Positions 1 through 9,259 are shown, numbered from the stretch's first letter. The stretch is 35,589 nt of DNA from Oscillospiraceae bacterium (GCA_009777475.1 WRLU01000021.1:1-35589); one strand, 5' to 3'. The notes: generated by a model from the letters alone, not told the origin. Numbers and translations are program-made.

Positions 1-324
1 CCTGCGTTCGTTCCGCGGGGTGTTTGCTTCACCACACGGACGCCGTGGCCGGTGTTTTGTTTACTCAAAATCGGCCCTCAATTGGTATTTTAACACTTCC
101 CGCCTGGGTTGTCAAGGGGGGGTGGTTGCCTGTCTGTCCGCAGCTGCATTTTACCGTGTGGAATGTGCTTCTTTTTGCGTTGCTGGAGGGATAGGTGCCG
201 AATTTGTCAAGCTTGTGCTTTTCTGTCACTTTTAAGCCGCAGGAGCATACACGAGTGTGTTCTTTTGACCTGATTTTATCATATTTGTCGCTTGATCTGG
301 GTGAAGGCTAAAGGGGGACGGCCT
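1..324. other. Gene-free left edge, nothing recognised
   Basis: I see no convincing coding region on either strand. The open frames here are short, lack ribosome sites and have no recognisable composition. The stretch is moderately GC-rich at the left and may be the 3' flank of a gene outside the window. Confidence 0.4.
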
Positions 325-435
325 ATGAGCCGTCAAGAGTTCGTGGCCGAGCTGAGGCGGCGCTATGAGGTGAAGCCTGACCGTGTAAAAGGGAATGTTG
401 TGGTTGGGTTCGTGTTGAAAAGCAAGGCCGCCTGA
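325..435 (+). CDS. Possible 36-aa basic small protein
   Basis: An ATG at 325 follows a purine-rich AAGGGGGACGG ribosome site with 4-8 bases of spacing and opens a 36-codon frame ending in TGA at 433-435. The product begins MSRQEFVAELRRRYEVKP and ends VLKSKAA. It is basic, and a short N-terminal helix is likely. I do not recognise a family. The good ribosome site is the main argument for it; its shortness and isolation are the main arguments against. It could also be the remnant of a longer gene. Confidence 0.3.
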   Translation: MSRQEFVAELRRRYEVKPDRVKGNVVVGFVLKSKAA

Positions 436-453
436 TGAGGTTAGGTTGTTATG

Positions 454-481
454 GCTCTGCCGCCGAAAGGCGGCGGAGCCG
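454..481 (+). other. Strong hairpin with GAAA tetraloop
   Basis: Twelve bases (GGCTCTGCCGCC) pair with GGCGGCGGAGCC across a GAAA loop, with one G-U pair. No T-run follows, so it is not a classical intrinsic terminator. It lies just after the possible small ORF and could be a transcript-end or RNA-stability element. Confidence 0.5.
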
Positions 482-622
482 TAGTAACCCCGGCTATCTC
501 TCACGAAGGATTGGTGCGGATTTCCTCGTGGTTGCAATGGGTTAGGTTGGGGTTGAAAATTGGAATAGCAATAAGATATTGCAAGGATGTAAACTCCCTA
601 AAAAATATTTTTGACAGCGTTC

Positions 623-651
623 TTGTAAATTCTCTGAGTTTATGTTATAGT
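623..651 (+). promoter_or_regulatory. Candidate promoter of the secretion operon
   Basis: TTGTAA at 623-628 is followed after 17 bases by TATAGT at 646-651, which is preceded by TGT as in an extended -10. A perfect TTGACA lies slightly upstream (611-616) but is 29 bases from this -10. Initiation here would give a leader of about 80-120 bases before essC. The assignment rests only on consensus matching. Confidence 0.35.
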
Positions 652-724
652 TGTATGCGGTGAAATTGGGTTGTAAGTTGCGAGGCTAACCCGATATTCG
701 TAAGCAAAGAGGCTCATACTCCAA

Positions 725-780
725 AAAGTGCCGTAAGAGTTGCCGTTACTCCGCGTAGCCGTGAACACATACGGCACTTT
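725..780 (+). promoter_or_regulatory. Long inverted repeat in the essC leader
   Basis: AAAGTGCCGTA at 725-735 is perfectly complementary to TACGGCACTTT at 770-780. The loop between them holds the TTG start at 740, and the right arm ends four bases before the in-frame ATG at 785. A transcript could fold so that access to one or both starts is limited. A shorter GGGTT/AACCC pairing sits further upstream near 667-691. I could not match either to a known riboswitch class. Confidence 0.4.
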
Positions 781-3700
781 GAAAATGAAAGATGGCAAAA
801 ATGTGAAAATAACACTTCTCTCACAACAGGAATACATAAGCATTGTCTTGCCAGAAAAACACGCAGGACATTATTGGGTGCGCGGCAGAAACACTGCTGG
901 GAAAAAGGCAGATATTATTGCTGTTGAAGCATTGCGTCCAACAGCAATCGGCGATGCTTTGCAATGGAAACTCAAATCGAATCGCCAGTTTAAAGTTGTC
1001 CGCCAATTTAAGGTTTCCAATGAAAATGGTAACGATTTGCATGAGACAGTTTTAAATCCACTTGAACTGTACAAGATTCAAAGCACGGATGGAAATTTAA
1101 GATATGTATTGTATATAGAGCCTGTCAGCGATGATCGTAAGCATTACTGTGCTTACGAACTTGTAAACAGGCAGGCATCTTTGACAATCGGGAGCAATTC
1201 AAATGCCAACATATATTATGAAAATAAATTCGTCTCCGGCGGAAACGGTCATGCAAATCTGACTATTTCACAGGACACCATATCTGTTCAGGATTTAGAA
1301 AGCACAAACAACACCTATGTGAATGGGCGAGCCGTAAAACAAACCACATTGAACATCGGCGATATTATCTACATAATGGGCTTGCAGATTGTGGTGACCA
1401 ACCGTTTTATCTTTGTCAATAATCCTGATGGAAATGTCAAGATTCAAAGCGAAGAACTGCGTGAATACCACGCTCCGCCTCCAAAAACAATACCCTCAGA
1501 TTTTGACGATGACGAGGATTATCAAGGTATTTCTGATGACTATTATTATCGTGCGCCTCGCTTTAAGCACGATGTTGATGTGTTTGATTTGAAACTGGAT
1601 GCTCCGCCGTCAAATCAAAATAACGATGAAGTGCCGATGATTATGCTAATTGGGCCATCCATGACGATGGGGATGGCATCTGTGGCAAGTGGTCTGTTTG
1701 CTGTCACAAACGCAATCGAACGCGGAGATATTAAATCGGCAATCCCATCCATTGTTATGAGCCTCAGTATGTTGTTAGGTACACTGATGTGGCCCTTGAT
1801 TACGAGAACGTCCCAACGCAGATTGCGTAGAAGGAAAGAAGCAAAACGACAGGAAGCATATACGAAGTATTTGGCTCAAATGGAGCAGCTTGTTGAGGAA
1901 GAGACTGTTCGCCAAGAGCAAGTATTGCGCACTAATGACGTGGGGATTGAAGCATATATTGAGCGGATGCTTGCACCTGCTCCGCAGATTTGGGAACGCA
2001 CACCAAAGCACACAGACTTCCTTTCTCTGCGAATTGGTTACGGAAATTTGCCCTTAAAGGCCAATGTACAATACTCGGAGCGCAGATTTACTGTTGAACA
2101 GGATAATCTGACTGAGGCGATGTATCAATTTGGTGAGAAAAAACGCTGGCTGCGCGATGTTCCTGTGTGTTTGCCACTTGCAGAGCGGTTTGTAAGTGGT
2201 GTATATGCCGACAAGCAAATCCTTTTTGCATATGCAAAAAACTTCATTTTGCAACTTGTCGCGCTGCACAGCTATGACGAAGTTAAGCTTGTGTTGGTTT
2301 ATGACGAAAGCGATGCCGCTGAATTTGAGTTTGTGCGGTGGCTTCCTCATACCATGAACAACGAGCGCACAATTCGTTATATCGCAACAAATTCAGATGA
2401 AACAAAAGAGCTTTCATCTTCAATTGACACAATCATTGAGTATCGTAAAGAATTGAGCGAAAGCAAACTTGAAGACGAATCTCCCTATTTTGTAGTGCTA
2501 TGTTTAGACAAGAACCTCTCATCAAAAACTGAGTGTGTCCGCCGTATACAGGAACATAAAACAAATTTGAATATTTCGGTAATATCTATGTTCGAGAGAT
2601 TGAAAGACCTCCCGAAAGAATGTACTGCTGTTTTGGAGCTGAGCAAAGCACAAAACGGCAGTTTGACACTAATAGGCAACATAAGCGAACCATCGGTTCC
2701 GTTTACAACGGATGCTCCGCAGCAAATTGATGTACAACGCATTGTTAGAGTTCTTGCAAATACGGAAGTTGATATTAGCGGGTCTAATTTCGCGCTTCCG
2801 AAAAAGTACACATTCTTTGAACTGCTCGGCATTGGCATGATAGAGCATTTAAACCTTATCGACAACTGGTCTGCAAATGACCCAACGAAATCACTTGCTG
2901 CCACTGTTGGCGTTGACAAATATGGCGAATCGTTTAAGCTAGATTTACATGAACGAGCGCATGGCCCCCATGGGCTTGTTGCCGGAATGACCGGTTCGGG
3001 AAAAAGTGAATTTATTATTTCCTATATCCTTTCCATGGCGGTAAATTTCCACCCGTATGAAGCAGCCTTCATCCTAATCGACTACAAAGGCGGCGGTATG
3101 GCAAAGTCATTTGAGAATATTCCGCACACCGCTGGTGTCATTACCAATCTTGATGGTAACGGCATCAAGCGCTCTTTGTCTTCTATGCGGAGTGAGTTGC
3201 ATCGCCGTGAGCGGATATTCCGAGATATCTCGCAGCATCACAATGTCAGCAATATAGACATCTATAAATATCAGAGGCTCTATCGTGAAGGCAAAGTCAA
3301 TGAACCGCTGCCGCATTTATTTATCATATCCGATGAATTTGCGGAGTTGAAGAAAGAACAGCCGGACTTTATGACCGAGTTAACCAGTACGGCGCGTGTC
3401 GGTCGCAGTTTAGGCGTTCATCTGATTCTGGCCACACAAAAACCCGGCGGCGTTGTGGACGACCAAATACGAAGTAACAGCCGTTTCCGGGTTTGCCTCA
3501 AAGTACAGGACAATGGCGACAGTATGGAAATGCTTGGACGCAGCGAGGCGGCATCGCTTGTGGATACGGGACGGTTTTATCTGCAAGTTGGATACAATGA
3601 AATATTTGAGATTGGGCAATCCGCGTGGGCAGGCGCGCCATATTATCCTTCCGAAAAGGTCATCAAAGACCGGGATGATGCCATATCGGTCATCAACACA

Positions 3701-5482
3701 AACGGAAGGGTTATCGCCGAGGAGAACATAGACAGATTTTCAATGGTAAAAGACCCGCCCAAACAGCTTGATGTCATCACGGGATATATCAGCAAGGTGA
3801 GTGACGAAGAGCAAATCAAACACTGGAAGATGTGGCTTGATCCGATTCCAAATCTGATTTATATTGACAAACTTGCGGAAAAATATATTGAATCTGAGAC
3901 GAACCCATTCGTCTTGAATCCAATTGTCGGAGAATTTGATAATCCCGCACATCAATCGCAAGGACTTCTGCGTGTGCCGATTACGCAGGACGGAAATACC
4001 ATCGTTTATGGATCGTCTGGTAGCGGTAAAGCTATGTTCATTGAAGCGATGTGTTGTTCATTGATGAGTGAACACACACCGCGTGAAGTCAATATATACA
4101 TAATGGATTTTGGTGCGGAGACATTAACGGCTTTCGCCAATGCCCCGCACGTTGGTGAGGTTATTCTTTCTTATGAAACAGAAAAGGTAAATAACTTATT
4201 TAAGCTAATGCTTGGCAAGTTGGATGTTCGTAAAAAACTGCTTTCGCAATTTGGCGGAGATATGGCGAGATATAATAAGCAAGCCGAAAAATCCGAACCG
4301 GGTATAGTGGTGGTCATCAATAATTATGCGGCATTTACAGAGCTTTTCGAGGACAAGGCCGGAGAAATAAGCTATTTAACCCGTGAAGGAACAAAATATG
4401 GAATCTACTTTGTCTTGACGTGTACGAGCGTGAACAATGTGAAATTCAGCTTACTTCAAAATTTCAAATCATTATACTGCTTACAATTGAATAATCCTGA
4501 TGATTACTCCACTGTCATTGGGAAAACAGAGGGGATGCTACCGGAGAAATATAAGGGAAGAGGTCTAATTCGTTTTGATAAGGACAGCTTGCTCGAATTT
4601 CAAGTTGCAAGCGTAACAGAAGATGATTCACCGTACAAATTTATTCGAGCGTTATGCGGTAGAATCGTACATAAATATTCTGGCGCAGGGGCATCAAGCG
4701 TTCCTGTCCTACCGGAAAAGGTAACGGAGCAGTTCCTGTCAAGCAGTATACAATCAGGTGATTTAAGCAGGATCCCGATAGGGGTTGAAAGAGCAACGCT
4801 GGAGATTGCTTATTATGACTTCACGGCAAGTGCCGTTGATTTGATTCTGTCTGTAAATCAAGAATGGCAGGACTTCTCCGAGGCACTTGGTTTTTTGATT
4901 GCCAATCGCTATATGGCGAAAACGATGATTCTTGCACCAATGGGCAAAACACAGATTCAAACAAAGCTGGATACATTGCAAATTTTCAACGATGCAGATG
5001 CCTGCGTCGAAGGGGTTCGGGAAATTTTCAATATCGTCCTCACCCGTAACAACACATACAAAGACTGTCTTGAAGCCGGCAATCCACTGCCACAGTTTGA
5101 ACCAGTGTTTGTGGTTATTCAATCTGTTTCTCTGTTGAAAACGATGCTTGAACGATATAAACCAGCGGAGAGCGAAGAAAAAGAAGCGGACGATGACACG
5201 CTGTTGAACAGGCTTCAGCTTGCCATGGCAAAATGTGACAAGGCATATAATGTACATTTTATCGTTGCCGAAAGCCTGAACTCACTCACACCGTTCACGG
5301 TAGAAGATTGGTATAAAACGCATATAAACGGCAACTGCGGAATATGGGTTGGAAGCGGAATAAACACGCAATACCGCTTGACCATACACAAAAAGCCGCA
5401 GGACTATATGGCGGAGCTGGAGACGGATTTCGGGTTCGTTGTGAATAACGCAGCAGCATCTCTTATAAAACTTTTGCAATGA
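740..5482 (+). CDS. essC: EssC/YukB-type T7SS motor ATPase with FHA domain
   Basis: This is the membrane motor ATPase of a Firmicutes-type (T7SSb) secretion system. From the TTG start the product has 1580 residues. The N-terminal part has an FHA fold at about 146-225, with the DLESTNNTYVNG core and a GD turn. Two membrane segments lie near 298-325 and 334-354, followed by an Arg/Lys-rich stretch. The first FtsK/SpoIIIE ATPase carries GMTGSGKS at about 749-756 and the Walker B-like FIISDEFAEL. The second has GSSGSGKA at about 1091-1098. A third, C-terminal ATPase-like domain lacks a P-loop. The TTG is preferred because it keeps an N-terminal strand like that of EssC/YukB starts, but its ribosome site is weak; ATG at 785 (1565 aa) is the alternative. 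No essA, essB or esaA gene was found in the window. Confidence 0.93.
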   Translation: MPLLRVAVNTYGTLKMKDGKNVKITLLSQQEYISIVLPEKHAGHYWVRGRNTAGKKADIIAVEALRPTAIGDALQWKLKSNRQFKVVRQFKVSNENGNDLHETVLNPLELYKIQSTDGNLRYVLYIEPVSDDRKHYCAYELVNRQASLTIGSNSNANIYYENKFVSGGNGHANLTISQDTISVQDLESTNNTYVNGRAVKQTTLNIGDIIYIMGLQIVVTNRFIFVNNPDGNVKIQSEELREYHAPPPKTIPSDFDDDEDYQGISDDYYYRAPRFKHDVDVFDLKLDAPPSNQNNDEVPMIMLIGPSMTMGMASVASGLFAVTNAIERGDIKSAIPSIVMSLSMLLGTLMWPLITRTSQRRLRRRKEAKRQEAYTKYLAQMEQLVEEETVRQEQVLRTNDVGIEAYIERMLAPAPQIWERTPKHTDFLSLRIGYGNLPLKANVQYSERRFTVEQDNLTEAMYQFGEKKRWLRDVPVCLPLAERFVSGVYADKQILFAYAKNFILQLVALHSYDEVKLVLVYDESDAAEFEFVRWLPHTMNNERTIRYIATNSDETKELSSSIDTIIEYRKELSESKLEDESPYFVVLCLDKNLSSKTECVRRIQEHKTNLNISVISMFERLKDLPKECTAVLELSKAQNGSLTLIGNISEPSVPFTTDAPQQIDVQRIVRVLANTEVDISGSNFALPKKYTFFELLGIGMIEHLNLIDNWSANDPTKSLAATVGVDKYGESFKLDLHERAHGPHGLVAGMTGSGKSEFIISYILSMAVNFHPYEAAFILIDYKGGGMAKSFENIPHTAGVITNLDGNGIKRSLSSMRSELHRRERIFRDISQHHNVSNIDIYKYQRLYREGKVNEPLPHLFIISDEFAELKKEQPDFMTELTSTARVGRSLGVHLILATQKPGGVVDDQIRSNSRFRVCLKVQDNGDSMEMLGRSEAASLVDTGRFYLQVGYNEIFEIGQSAWAGAPYYPSEKVIKDRDDAISVINTNGRVIAEENIDRFSMVKDPPKQLDVITGYISKVSDEEQIKHWKMWLDPIPNLIYIDKLAEKYIESETNPFVLNPIVGEFDNPAHQSQGLLRVPITQDGNTIVYGSSGSGKAMFIEAMCCSLMSEHTPREVNIYIMDFGAETLTAFANAPHVGEVILSYETEKVNNLFKLMLGKLDVRKKLLSQFGGDMARYNKQAEKSEPGIVVVINNYAAFTELFEDKAGEISYLTREGTKYGIYFVLTCTSVNNVKFSLLQNFKSLYCLQLNNPDDYSTVIGKTEGMLPEKYKGRGLIRFDKDSLLEFQVASVTEDDSPYKFIRALCGRIVHKYSGAGASSVPVLPEKVTEQFLSSSIQSGDLSRIPIGVERATLEIAYYDFTASAVDLILSVNQEWQDFSEALGFLIANRYMAKTMILAPMGKTQIQTKLDTLQIFNDADACVEGVREIFNIVLTRNNTYKDCLEAGNPLPQFEPVFVVIQSVSLLKTMLERYKPAESEEKEADDDTLLNRLQLAMAKCDKAYNVHFIVAESLNSLTPFTVEDWYKTHINGNCGIWVGSGINTQYRLTIHKKPQDYMAELETDFGFVVNNAAASLIKLLQ

Positions 5483-5498
5483 CGGAAGGGGGATGAAT

Positions 5499-5750
5499 AT
5501 GAAAAAATATCTCGTTGACGTATATCTTCCCGCAGATGGGAGGCATTATGATGTATATCTTCCCACAGGCAAGCAAATCGGGGAGGCCACACAGTTGCTT
5601 GTTAAAATTGTCGAGTCACAGCCGGGAAGCGGATATAAGGGCGGAGCAAACTCGGTATTGCTTTACGCAAATAACGGCGAACCGTTGGATCGAAACCTAA
5701 CGGTATACGATGCGGGCATCCGCAATTCGACCAAACTCATTCTCATTTGA
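5499..5750 (+). CDS. esaB: YukD/EsaB-like ubiquitin-fold protein
   Basis: An 83-aa protein with the spacing and beta-grasp pattern of the YukD/EsaB family, small ubiquitin-like cytosolic partners of T7SSb. Typical features are the KYLVDVYLP first strand, a helix around TQLLVKIVES, and an ending NSTKLILI after a LYDAG-like turn (TVYDAG). The ATG at 5499 is preferred over the in-frame ATG at 5493, because GGAAGGGGG at 5484-5492 leaves six bases to 5499 and none to 5493. It lies 16 bases after essC, so the two are surely co-transcribed. The family regulates or assists secretion but does not form conjugates in the known cases. Confidence 0.85.
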   Translation: MKKYLVDVYLPADGRHYDVYLPTGKQIGEATQLLVKIVESQPGSGYKGGANSVLLYANNGEPLDRNLTVYDAGIRNSTKLILI

Positions 5751-5800
5751 ATATAGTGCTTCGGCATTATAGAATAAAAAAAACTAAAGGAGGATACCCC

Positions 5801-6097
5801 ATGAAACTCGTTGTAGACCCACCCGAACTCCAGAAAGCGTCTGACAAATTCACCCAGCTATCAGGCGATTATTCAGACGTATACAATCGTCTGATGAACA
5901 CCGCCAGAACAATGGGTGAAGCGTGGAAAGCCGCAGACAACCTTGCGTTCGTAGACCAAATCACGGGATTCTGCGATAAGTTAAAAGCAATGACAGACCA
6001 TTTGGAGCAAGCGGCACAGGCTTTGGCGCAACAAAAAAAGAATTACGAAGATACTCGCGACGGCAATGTCACCGGTGTAAAAACGCTGGCAAATTAA
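5801..6097 (+). CDS. WXG100-family protein, variant with WKA turn
   Basis: A 98-aa protein with two predicted long helices and a central turn reading EAWKAADN, where the usual glycine of W-x-G is replaced by alanine. Size and position right after esaB fit an ESAT-6/WXG100 secreted substrate or chaperone. The ATG at 5801 is chosen because a perfect AAAGGAGGA site precedes it; the longer upstream frame from 5747 overlaps esaB and has no site. The C-terminal half is rich in Gln/Ala/Lys. It probably forms a dimer with itself or with the next gene product. Confidence 0.8.
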   Translation: MKLVVDPPELQKASDKFTQLSGDYSDVYNRLMNTARTMGEAWKAADNLAFVDQITGFCDKLKAMTDHLEQAAQALAQQKKNYEDTRDGNVTGVKTLAN

Positions 6098-6113
6098 AAA
6101 GGGGGAATGAACA

Positions 6114-6416
6114 ATGACGCAAATTACCATTGATAGCGAACAGGTATTGGCGATCGCTACACAAGTCGAGAACGACAATCAGCAGCTTCAGCAACTTCTA
6201 AACGACAGCAAGGCGACTGTTAACAATTTGTCCTCTGTTTGGACAGGCAAAGCGTCTGACGAAACACGCGCATCGTATGAGTCGTTCGCAAACCAGTATT
6301 TTCAAACATACTACGATGTCCTCGAACAGTATGTCAAATTTCTGCGTACCAACGTGTCGGCACAGTATGAACAAACCGAAACGGTAAATACGCAGCTCGC
6401 CGATGCGTTTAAGTAG
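6114..6416 (+). CDS. WXG100-family secreted protein
   Basis: A 100-aa, all-helical, acidic protein with a canonical SSVWTGKASDE turn near residue 43, the hallmark of WXG100 (EsxA/YukE-like) proteins. Its C-terminal helix ends QTETVNTQLADAFK. That ending is closely echoed by the WXG100 protein at 8953-9249 (DTETVNIKLADQFK), so the two are paralogues. AAAAGGGGGAATGAACA supplies the ribosome site. It is 16 bases downstream of the previous WXG100 gene, forming a typical tandem pair. It is likely exported by the EssC machine. Confidence 0.9.
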   Translation: MTQITIDSEQVLAIATQVENDNQQLQQLLNDSKATVNNLSSVWTGKASDETRASYESFANQYFQTYYDVLEQYVKFLRTNVSAQYEQTETVNTQLADAFK

Positions 6417-6478
6417 GAAACTTTAGCAGACCGCTCCCTTGCGATTTGCAGCAAGGGGGCGGCGGGGGAGGCGGAACG

Positions 6479-7159
6479 ATGAAGCGAATTTTGTTTTTGG
6501 CAATCTTGTTTACCGCATTATCATTGGGAGGTGTAGGCTGTATGGAAAAACAGCAGAATGTGAACGATGCCGCTTTGGCATATATGGAGCAAAAGTACGG
6601 CGAGAAGTTTGAGTATGTTGGGTCGTGGGGTGTGAGTTATGCAAACAGAGGAATGCAGCAACACCTTGTTAAATCTGAAGTCTTCCCAGATGATATACTG
6701 GTGGACAGCATTAAATCCGAAAATGGATATGCTTTCAAAGACAATTACCTTGCCGTGAAATATAAGCAGCAAATGACGGAAACAATCAAATCATCTGCTG
6801 ATGATGCATTTGACGATACCAAGGTTTTTTACCGTGTGCCAACGCATACATTATCTCTGCCCACCGATACGAGCTTTGAGCAGTATTCTACAGACGATGA
6901 TACCGCAGTCTCTGTGGCAATTGCCGTACCCTTTTCCCGCTTTGATAAGCCGTTGCTGGGCAATTTCATCAAAATATTCTGTGAGAAAGACATTGGTATA
7001 ACGATAAGTTTTGTTGCGCTGGAGGAGGATGTATATTATTCTTTATCCGATACGCAAATTGATGATGTAATTGGGCAGGGTATGTTTCGCTATTTTTCGG
7101 TCATACAAATTTATGACCGCATTGTAGAGATCGAATCGGAAGAGGTGAAGCAAGCATGA
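6479..7159 (+). CDS. Lipoprotein, candidate immunity protein of the T7 lipase
   Basis: A 226-aa predicted lipoprotein. The ATG at 6479 follows a GGGGGAGGCGG site and begins MKRILFLAILFTALSLGG, with a lipobox ending GVGC, so Cys would be lipidated and the protein anchored on the outer face of the membrane. The mature part is acidic, has no motif I recognise, and is probably a small alpha/beta domain. Its stop overlaps the ATG of the lipase gene by four bases (ATGA), so translation is coupled. Known family fact: the S. aureus T7-secreted lipase TslA is neutralised by lipoproteins encoded beside it. By position and localisation this is the best immunity candidate here, but that is inference. Confidence 0.75.
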   Translation: MKRILFLAILFTALSLGGVGCMEKQQNVNDAALAYMEQKYGEKFEYVGSWGVSYANRGMQQHLVKSEVFPDDILVDSIKSENGYAFKDNYLAVKYKQQMTETIKSSADDAFDDTKVFYRVPTHTLSLPTDTSFEQYSTDDDTAVSVAIAVPFSRFDKPLLGNFIKIFCEKDIGITISFVALEEDVYYSLSDTQIDDVIGQGMFRYFSVIQIYDRIVEIESEEVKQA

Positions 7160-8724
7160 GTGTCTCATATGATGCAAGCGCAGCCTTTTCAGCGTTGATG
7201 TATGCTCTGTCGGGAAATGGTGGTATGCGTCTTGGAGGGCGTACTTTAAGTGCCATTTTAAACGATAAAAGCTTCAAATTTATTGATCCGATTAGCGGAA
7301 AGGATCGAGTAAGTGAGCTGAGAATAATCATTGAGGCTAACGGTTTTGGCAATGTCAAAATTGCCGGTACCAGCTTCCCGGATAAAGGCTATGGAACAAT
7401 GTATGCCGCAACATTTCAGTATCCAGATGGGACTATTTACGTTGCATATCGCGGGACAGGCGATGGAAACTGGGGATATAATGCAGATTCTGCATATGGA
7501 AACGGTTCAAGCGATATGCAGGAATGGGCATTGAAGTATTTTGAGAAAACGGTTGGAGCACACCACCGGGAGGGGAATAAGTTATATGTAACCGGACATT
7601 CGCAAGGTGGCAACAACGCAATGTATGCCGCATTATTCTCCATATACGGCGGCAGAATAATAAGCTGTATATCCATTGATGGCCCCGGATTTAACCAAGC
7701 GACCATTGATGCGGCCAAGCGGTTGTGGGGTGATGCCTATTACGAATCGCAACGGCAAAAGATATTGGGGGTGTATGGGGAAAATGATTATGTACACCAA
7801 CAGGGTGAGGTGCATCCTGAGTTCGCACACTTTTTTGTAGAAACCAACGATAACGGCAATTTTGCCGATATGCACGATATATTTTCGCATATTTCAAATG
7901 GAAAACTAAATAATGGCCCTGAAGACGGCATAAAAGAAGGCCCCACCAGTTCACTTATGAGCGAACTAATCAATAATCTTCTTGAGAATTATCCCCCCGA
8001 ACAGAGACATGAAATTGCCAAAGTTGTCATGGATATTATTGAAATGAAAATTGGCAACGGAGAAGGTAGTTCTTCGCTTCTTGACATTTTGGCTGTGATT
8101 AAAGAGTTGTACCCTACCCTGTTGGACACAATTAAGGACAACCCAGACACCCTATTCGATGTTATGCGTGAACTTGGTGTTGATAAAATGATTACAGATT
8201 TTGTGGGGGAACATCCCTTTATTGCATCAGCCCTCGTGCTATGCCTGCCGTTTATCTTGGATTTTCTTAATGACCCTGATGCTGTCATTCGCCTTATTGA
8301 ACTTATTGAAGCCGGCATTCACTTCATAGAAAAGTGTAAAGAAATAGCCAAAAATATTAAGGATTTCTTTGTGGGTTGCTTCAAAGCAATCAAAAACGCT
8401 GTCACTAAAATTGTCGAGTGGCTTTTGAAGATTTCCAAAGGGAATAAATACGCCGCCAACAACCCATACTTCAAGGCCGATACCACAAAACTCAGCGAAT
8501 ACGCAACACGCATAGGCAGCCTAAACACCCGCTTGCGAAGGTTGGATGGGGCACTGAGGCTTGCCTTTCGTGAGGTCAGCCCTCTTGACATGAGAAAATT
8601 TGTGTGGATCAATTTCCTGACCAGCGGGAGTTCAACACTTGGCAAGGTTCAAACATACCTAAGTGATGCCGCCGACCGCTTTGCCACCGCAGAAAGCAAA
8701 GCCAACGAAAACATGGGAGGGTAA
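7156..8724 (+). CDS. T7SS-linked alpha/beta-hydrolase lipase with helical C-terminus
   Basis: A 522-aa protein without a Sec signal peptide. The N-terminal half is an alpha/beta-hydrolase of the DUF2974/Mbeg1-like lipase type. It has YRGTGDGNW in the oxyanion region, the nucleophile elbow GHSQGGN with Ser149, a candidate acid in GENDYV, and a candidate His in DMHD. A hydrophobic helix lies around 356-374. The last ~90 residues form amphipathic helices (KLSEYATRIGSLNTRLRRLD and onward) resembling an LXG/WXG-type targeting domain placed at the C-terminus instead of the N-terminus. Position between WXG100 genes and next to a lipoprotein gene suggests a T7-secreted phospholipase toxin of the TslA type. 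Substrate and targets are inferred. Confidence 0.8.
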   Translation: MSVSYDASAAFSALMYALSGNGGMRLGGRTLSAILNDKSFKFIDPISGKDRVSELRIIIEANGFGNVKIAGTSFPDKGYGTMYAATFQYPDGTIYVAYRGTGDGNWGYNADSAYGNGSSDMQEWALKYFEKTVGAHHREGNKLYVTGHSQGGNNAMYAALFSIYGGRIISCISIDGPGFNQATIDAAKRLWGDAYYESQRQKILGVYGENDYVHQQGEVHPEFAHFFVETNDNGNFADMHDIFSHISNGKLNNGPEDGIKEGPTSSLMSELINNLLENYPPEQRHEIAKVVMDIIEMKIGNGEGSSSLLDILAVIKELYPTLLDTIKDNPDTLFDVMRELGVDKMITDFVGEHPFIASALVLCLPFILDFLNDPDAVIRLIELIEAGIHFIEKCKEIAKNIKDFFVGCFKAIKNAVTKIVEWLLKISKGNKYAANNPYFKADTTKLSEYATRIGSLNTRLRRLDGALRLAFREVSPLDMRKFVWINFLTSGSSTLGKVQTYLSDAADRFATAESKANENMGG

Positions 8725-8728
8725 TCGA

Positions 8729-8950
8729 ATGAATCTGGATGAGTGTAAGCGGGAGATGCGTAGCATTGTCACTGAACTGCGTGACATTGAATTTGGCGTC
8801 CGGCGTGATTTCACCAATATCGGTCAAGATTTATGCGGCAACTGCATTGACAAGATTGCCAGCAAATATGAGTACGTTTCCCGTGAACTTAACAAGGTAG
8901 ATAAAAATCTTATTGCCTCGTTAATTGAAGCGGCAACAGGGGAGGGTTGA
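8729..8950 (+). CDS. Small helical partner protein (Lap-like)
   Basis: A 73-aa helical protein starting MNLDECKREMRSIVTELR, with an internal DLCGNC pair of cysteines. The ATG at 8729 follows GGGAGGG, which lies across the end of the lipase gene; the stop and start are five bases apart. It is too short for a full WXG100 hairpin, but its size, helix content and place immediately after a lipase with a C-terminal targeting domain match the small helical proteins (Lap or TlaA/TlaB type) that dress LXG-like domains before export. No specific family was recognised, so the partner role is inference. Confidence 0.65.
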   Translation: MNLDECKREMRSIVTELRDIEFGVRRDFTNIGQDLCGNCIDKIASKYEYVSRELNKVDKNLIASLIEAATGEG

Positions 8951-8952
8951 AA

Positions 8953-9249
8953 ATGGCAAAACAAATCGTTGATACTGTTAGAATCAATTCTTCAATAAAC
9001 AAGCTCCGGGCCGTGAATGGAAACATCAACAGTGCATTTGACACATTGAAGGGCAAGGCAAATAAACTCAGCGGCTGGAAAGGCGGGGCGGGTACAAAGG
9101 CCCAAACGGCGTTGCACCAGTTATTCGAAAGCAACGAAGCGCGTTCGACCGTGCTTCAGAACTATATTAACTTGCTTGAGCAACAAGTCAGCCCCGGATA
9201 CAAGGACACAGAAACTGTCAATATAAAATTGGCAGATCAATTTAAGTGA
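8953..9249 (+). CDS. WXG100-family protein
   Basis: A 98-aa two-helix protein with LSGWKGGAG at the hairpin turn. It is a paralogue of the gene at 6114: both end with a ...ETVNxxLADxFK helix. ATG 8953 is chosen over TTG 8947 because GGGGAGGG at 8939-8946 is correctly spaced. The gene starts two bases after the previous stop, so the small partner and this protein are translated together, as expected of a pair that binds the same effector. Confidence 0.85.
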   Translation: MAKQIVDTVRINSSINKLRAVNGNINSAFDTLKGKANKLSGWKGGAGTKAQTALHQLFESNEARSTVLQNYINLLEQQVSPGYKDTETVNIKLADQFK

Positions 9250-9259
9250 GGTGTAAGCA

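Noticed and set aside
232..537. A 101-codon minus-strand frame at the left edge
   Set aside because: It has no ribosome site, an unnatural composition, and covers the strong hairpin at 454-481.
655..785. A riboswitch in the essC leader
   Set aside because: There is structure, but I could not match it to the conserved core of any class I know (c-di-GMP, preQ1 and THF were considered).
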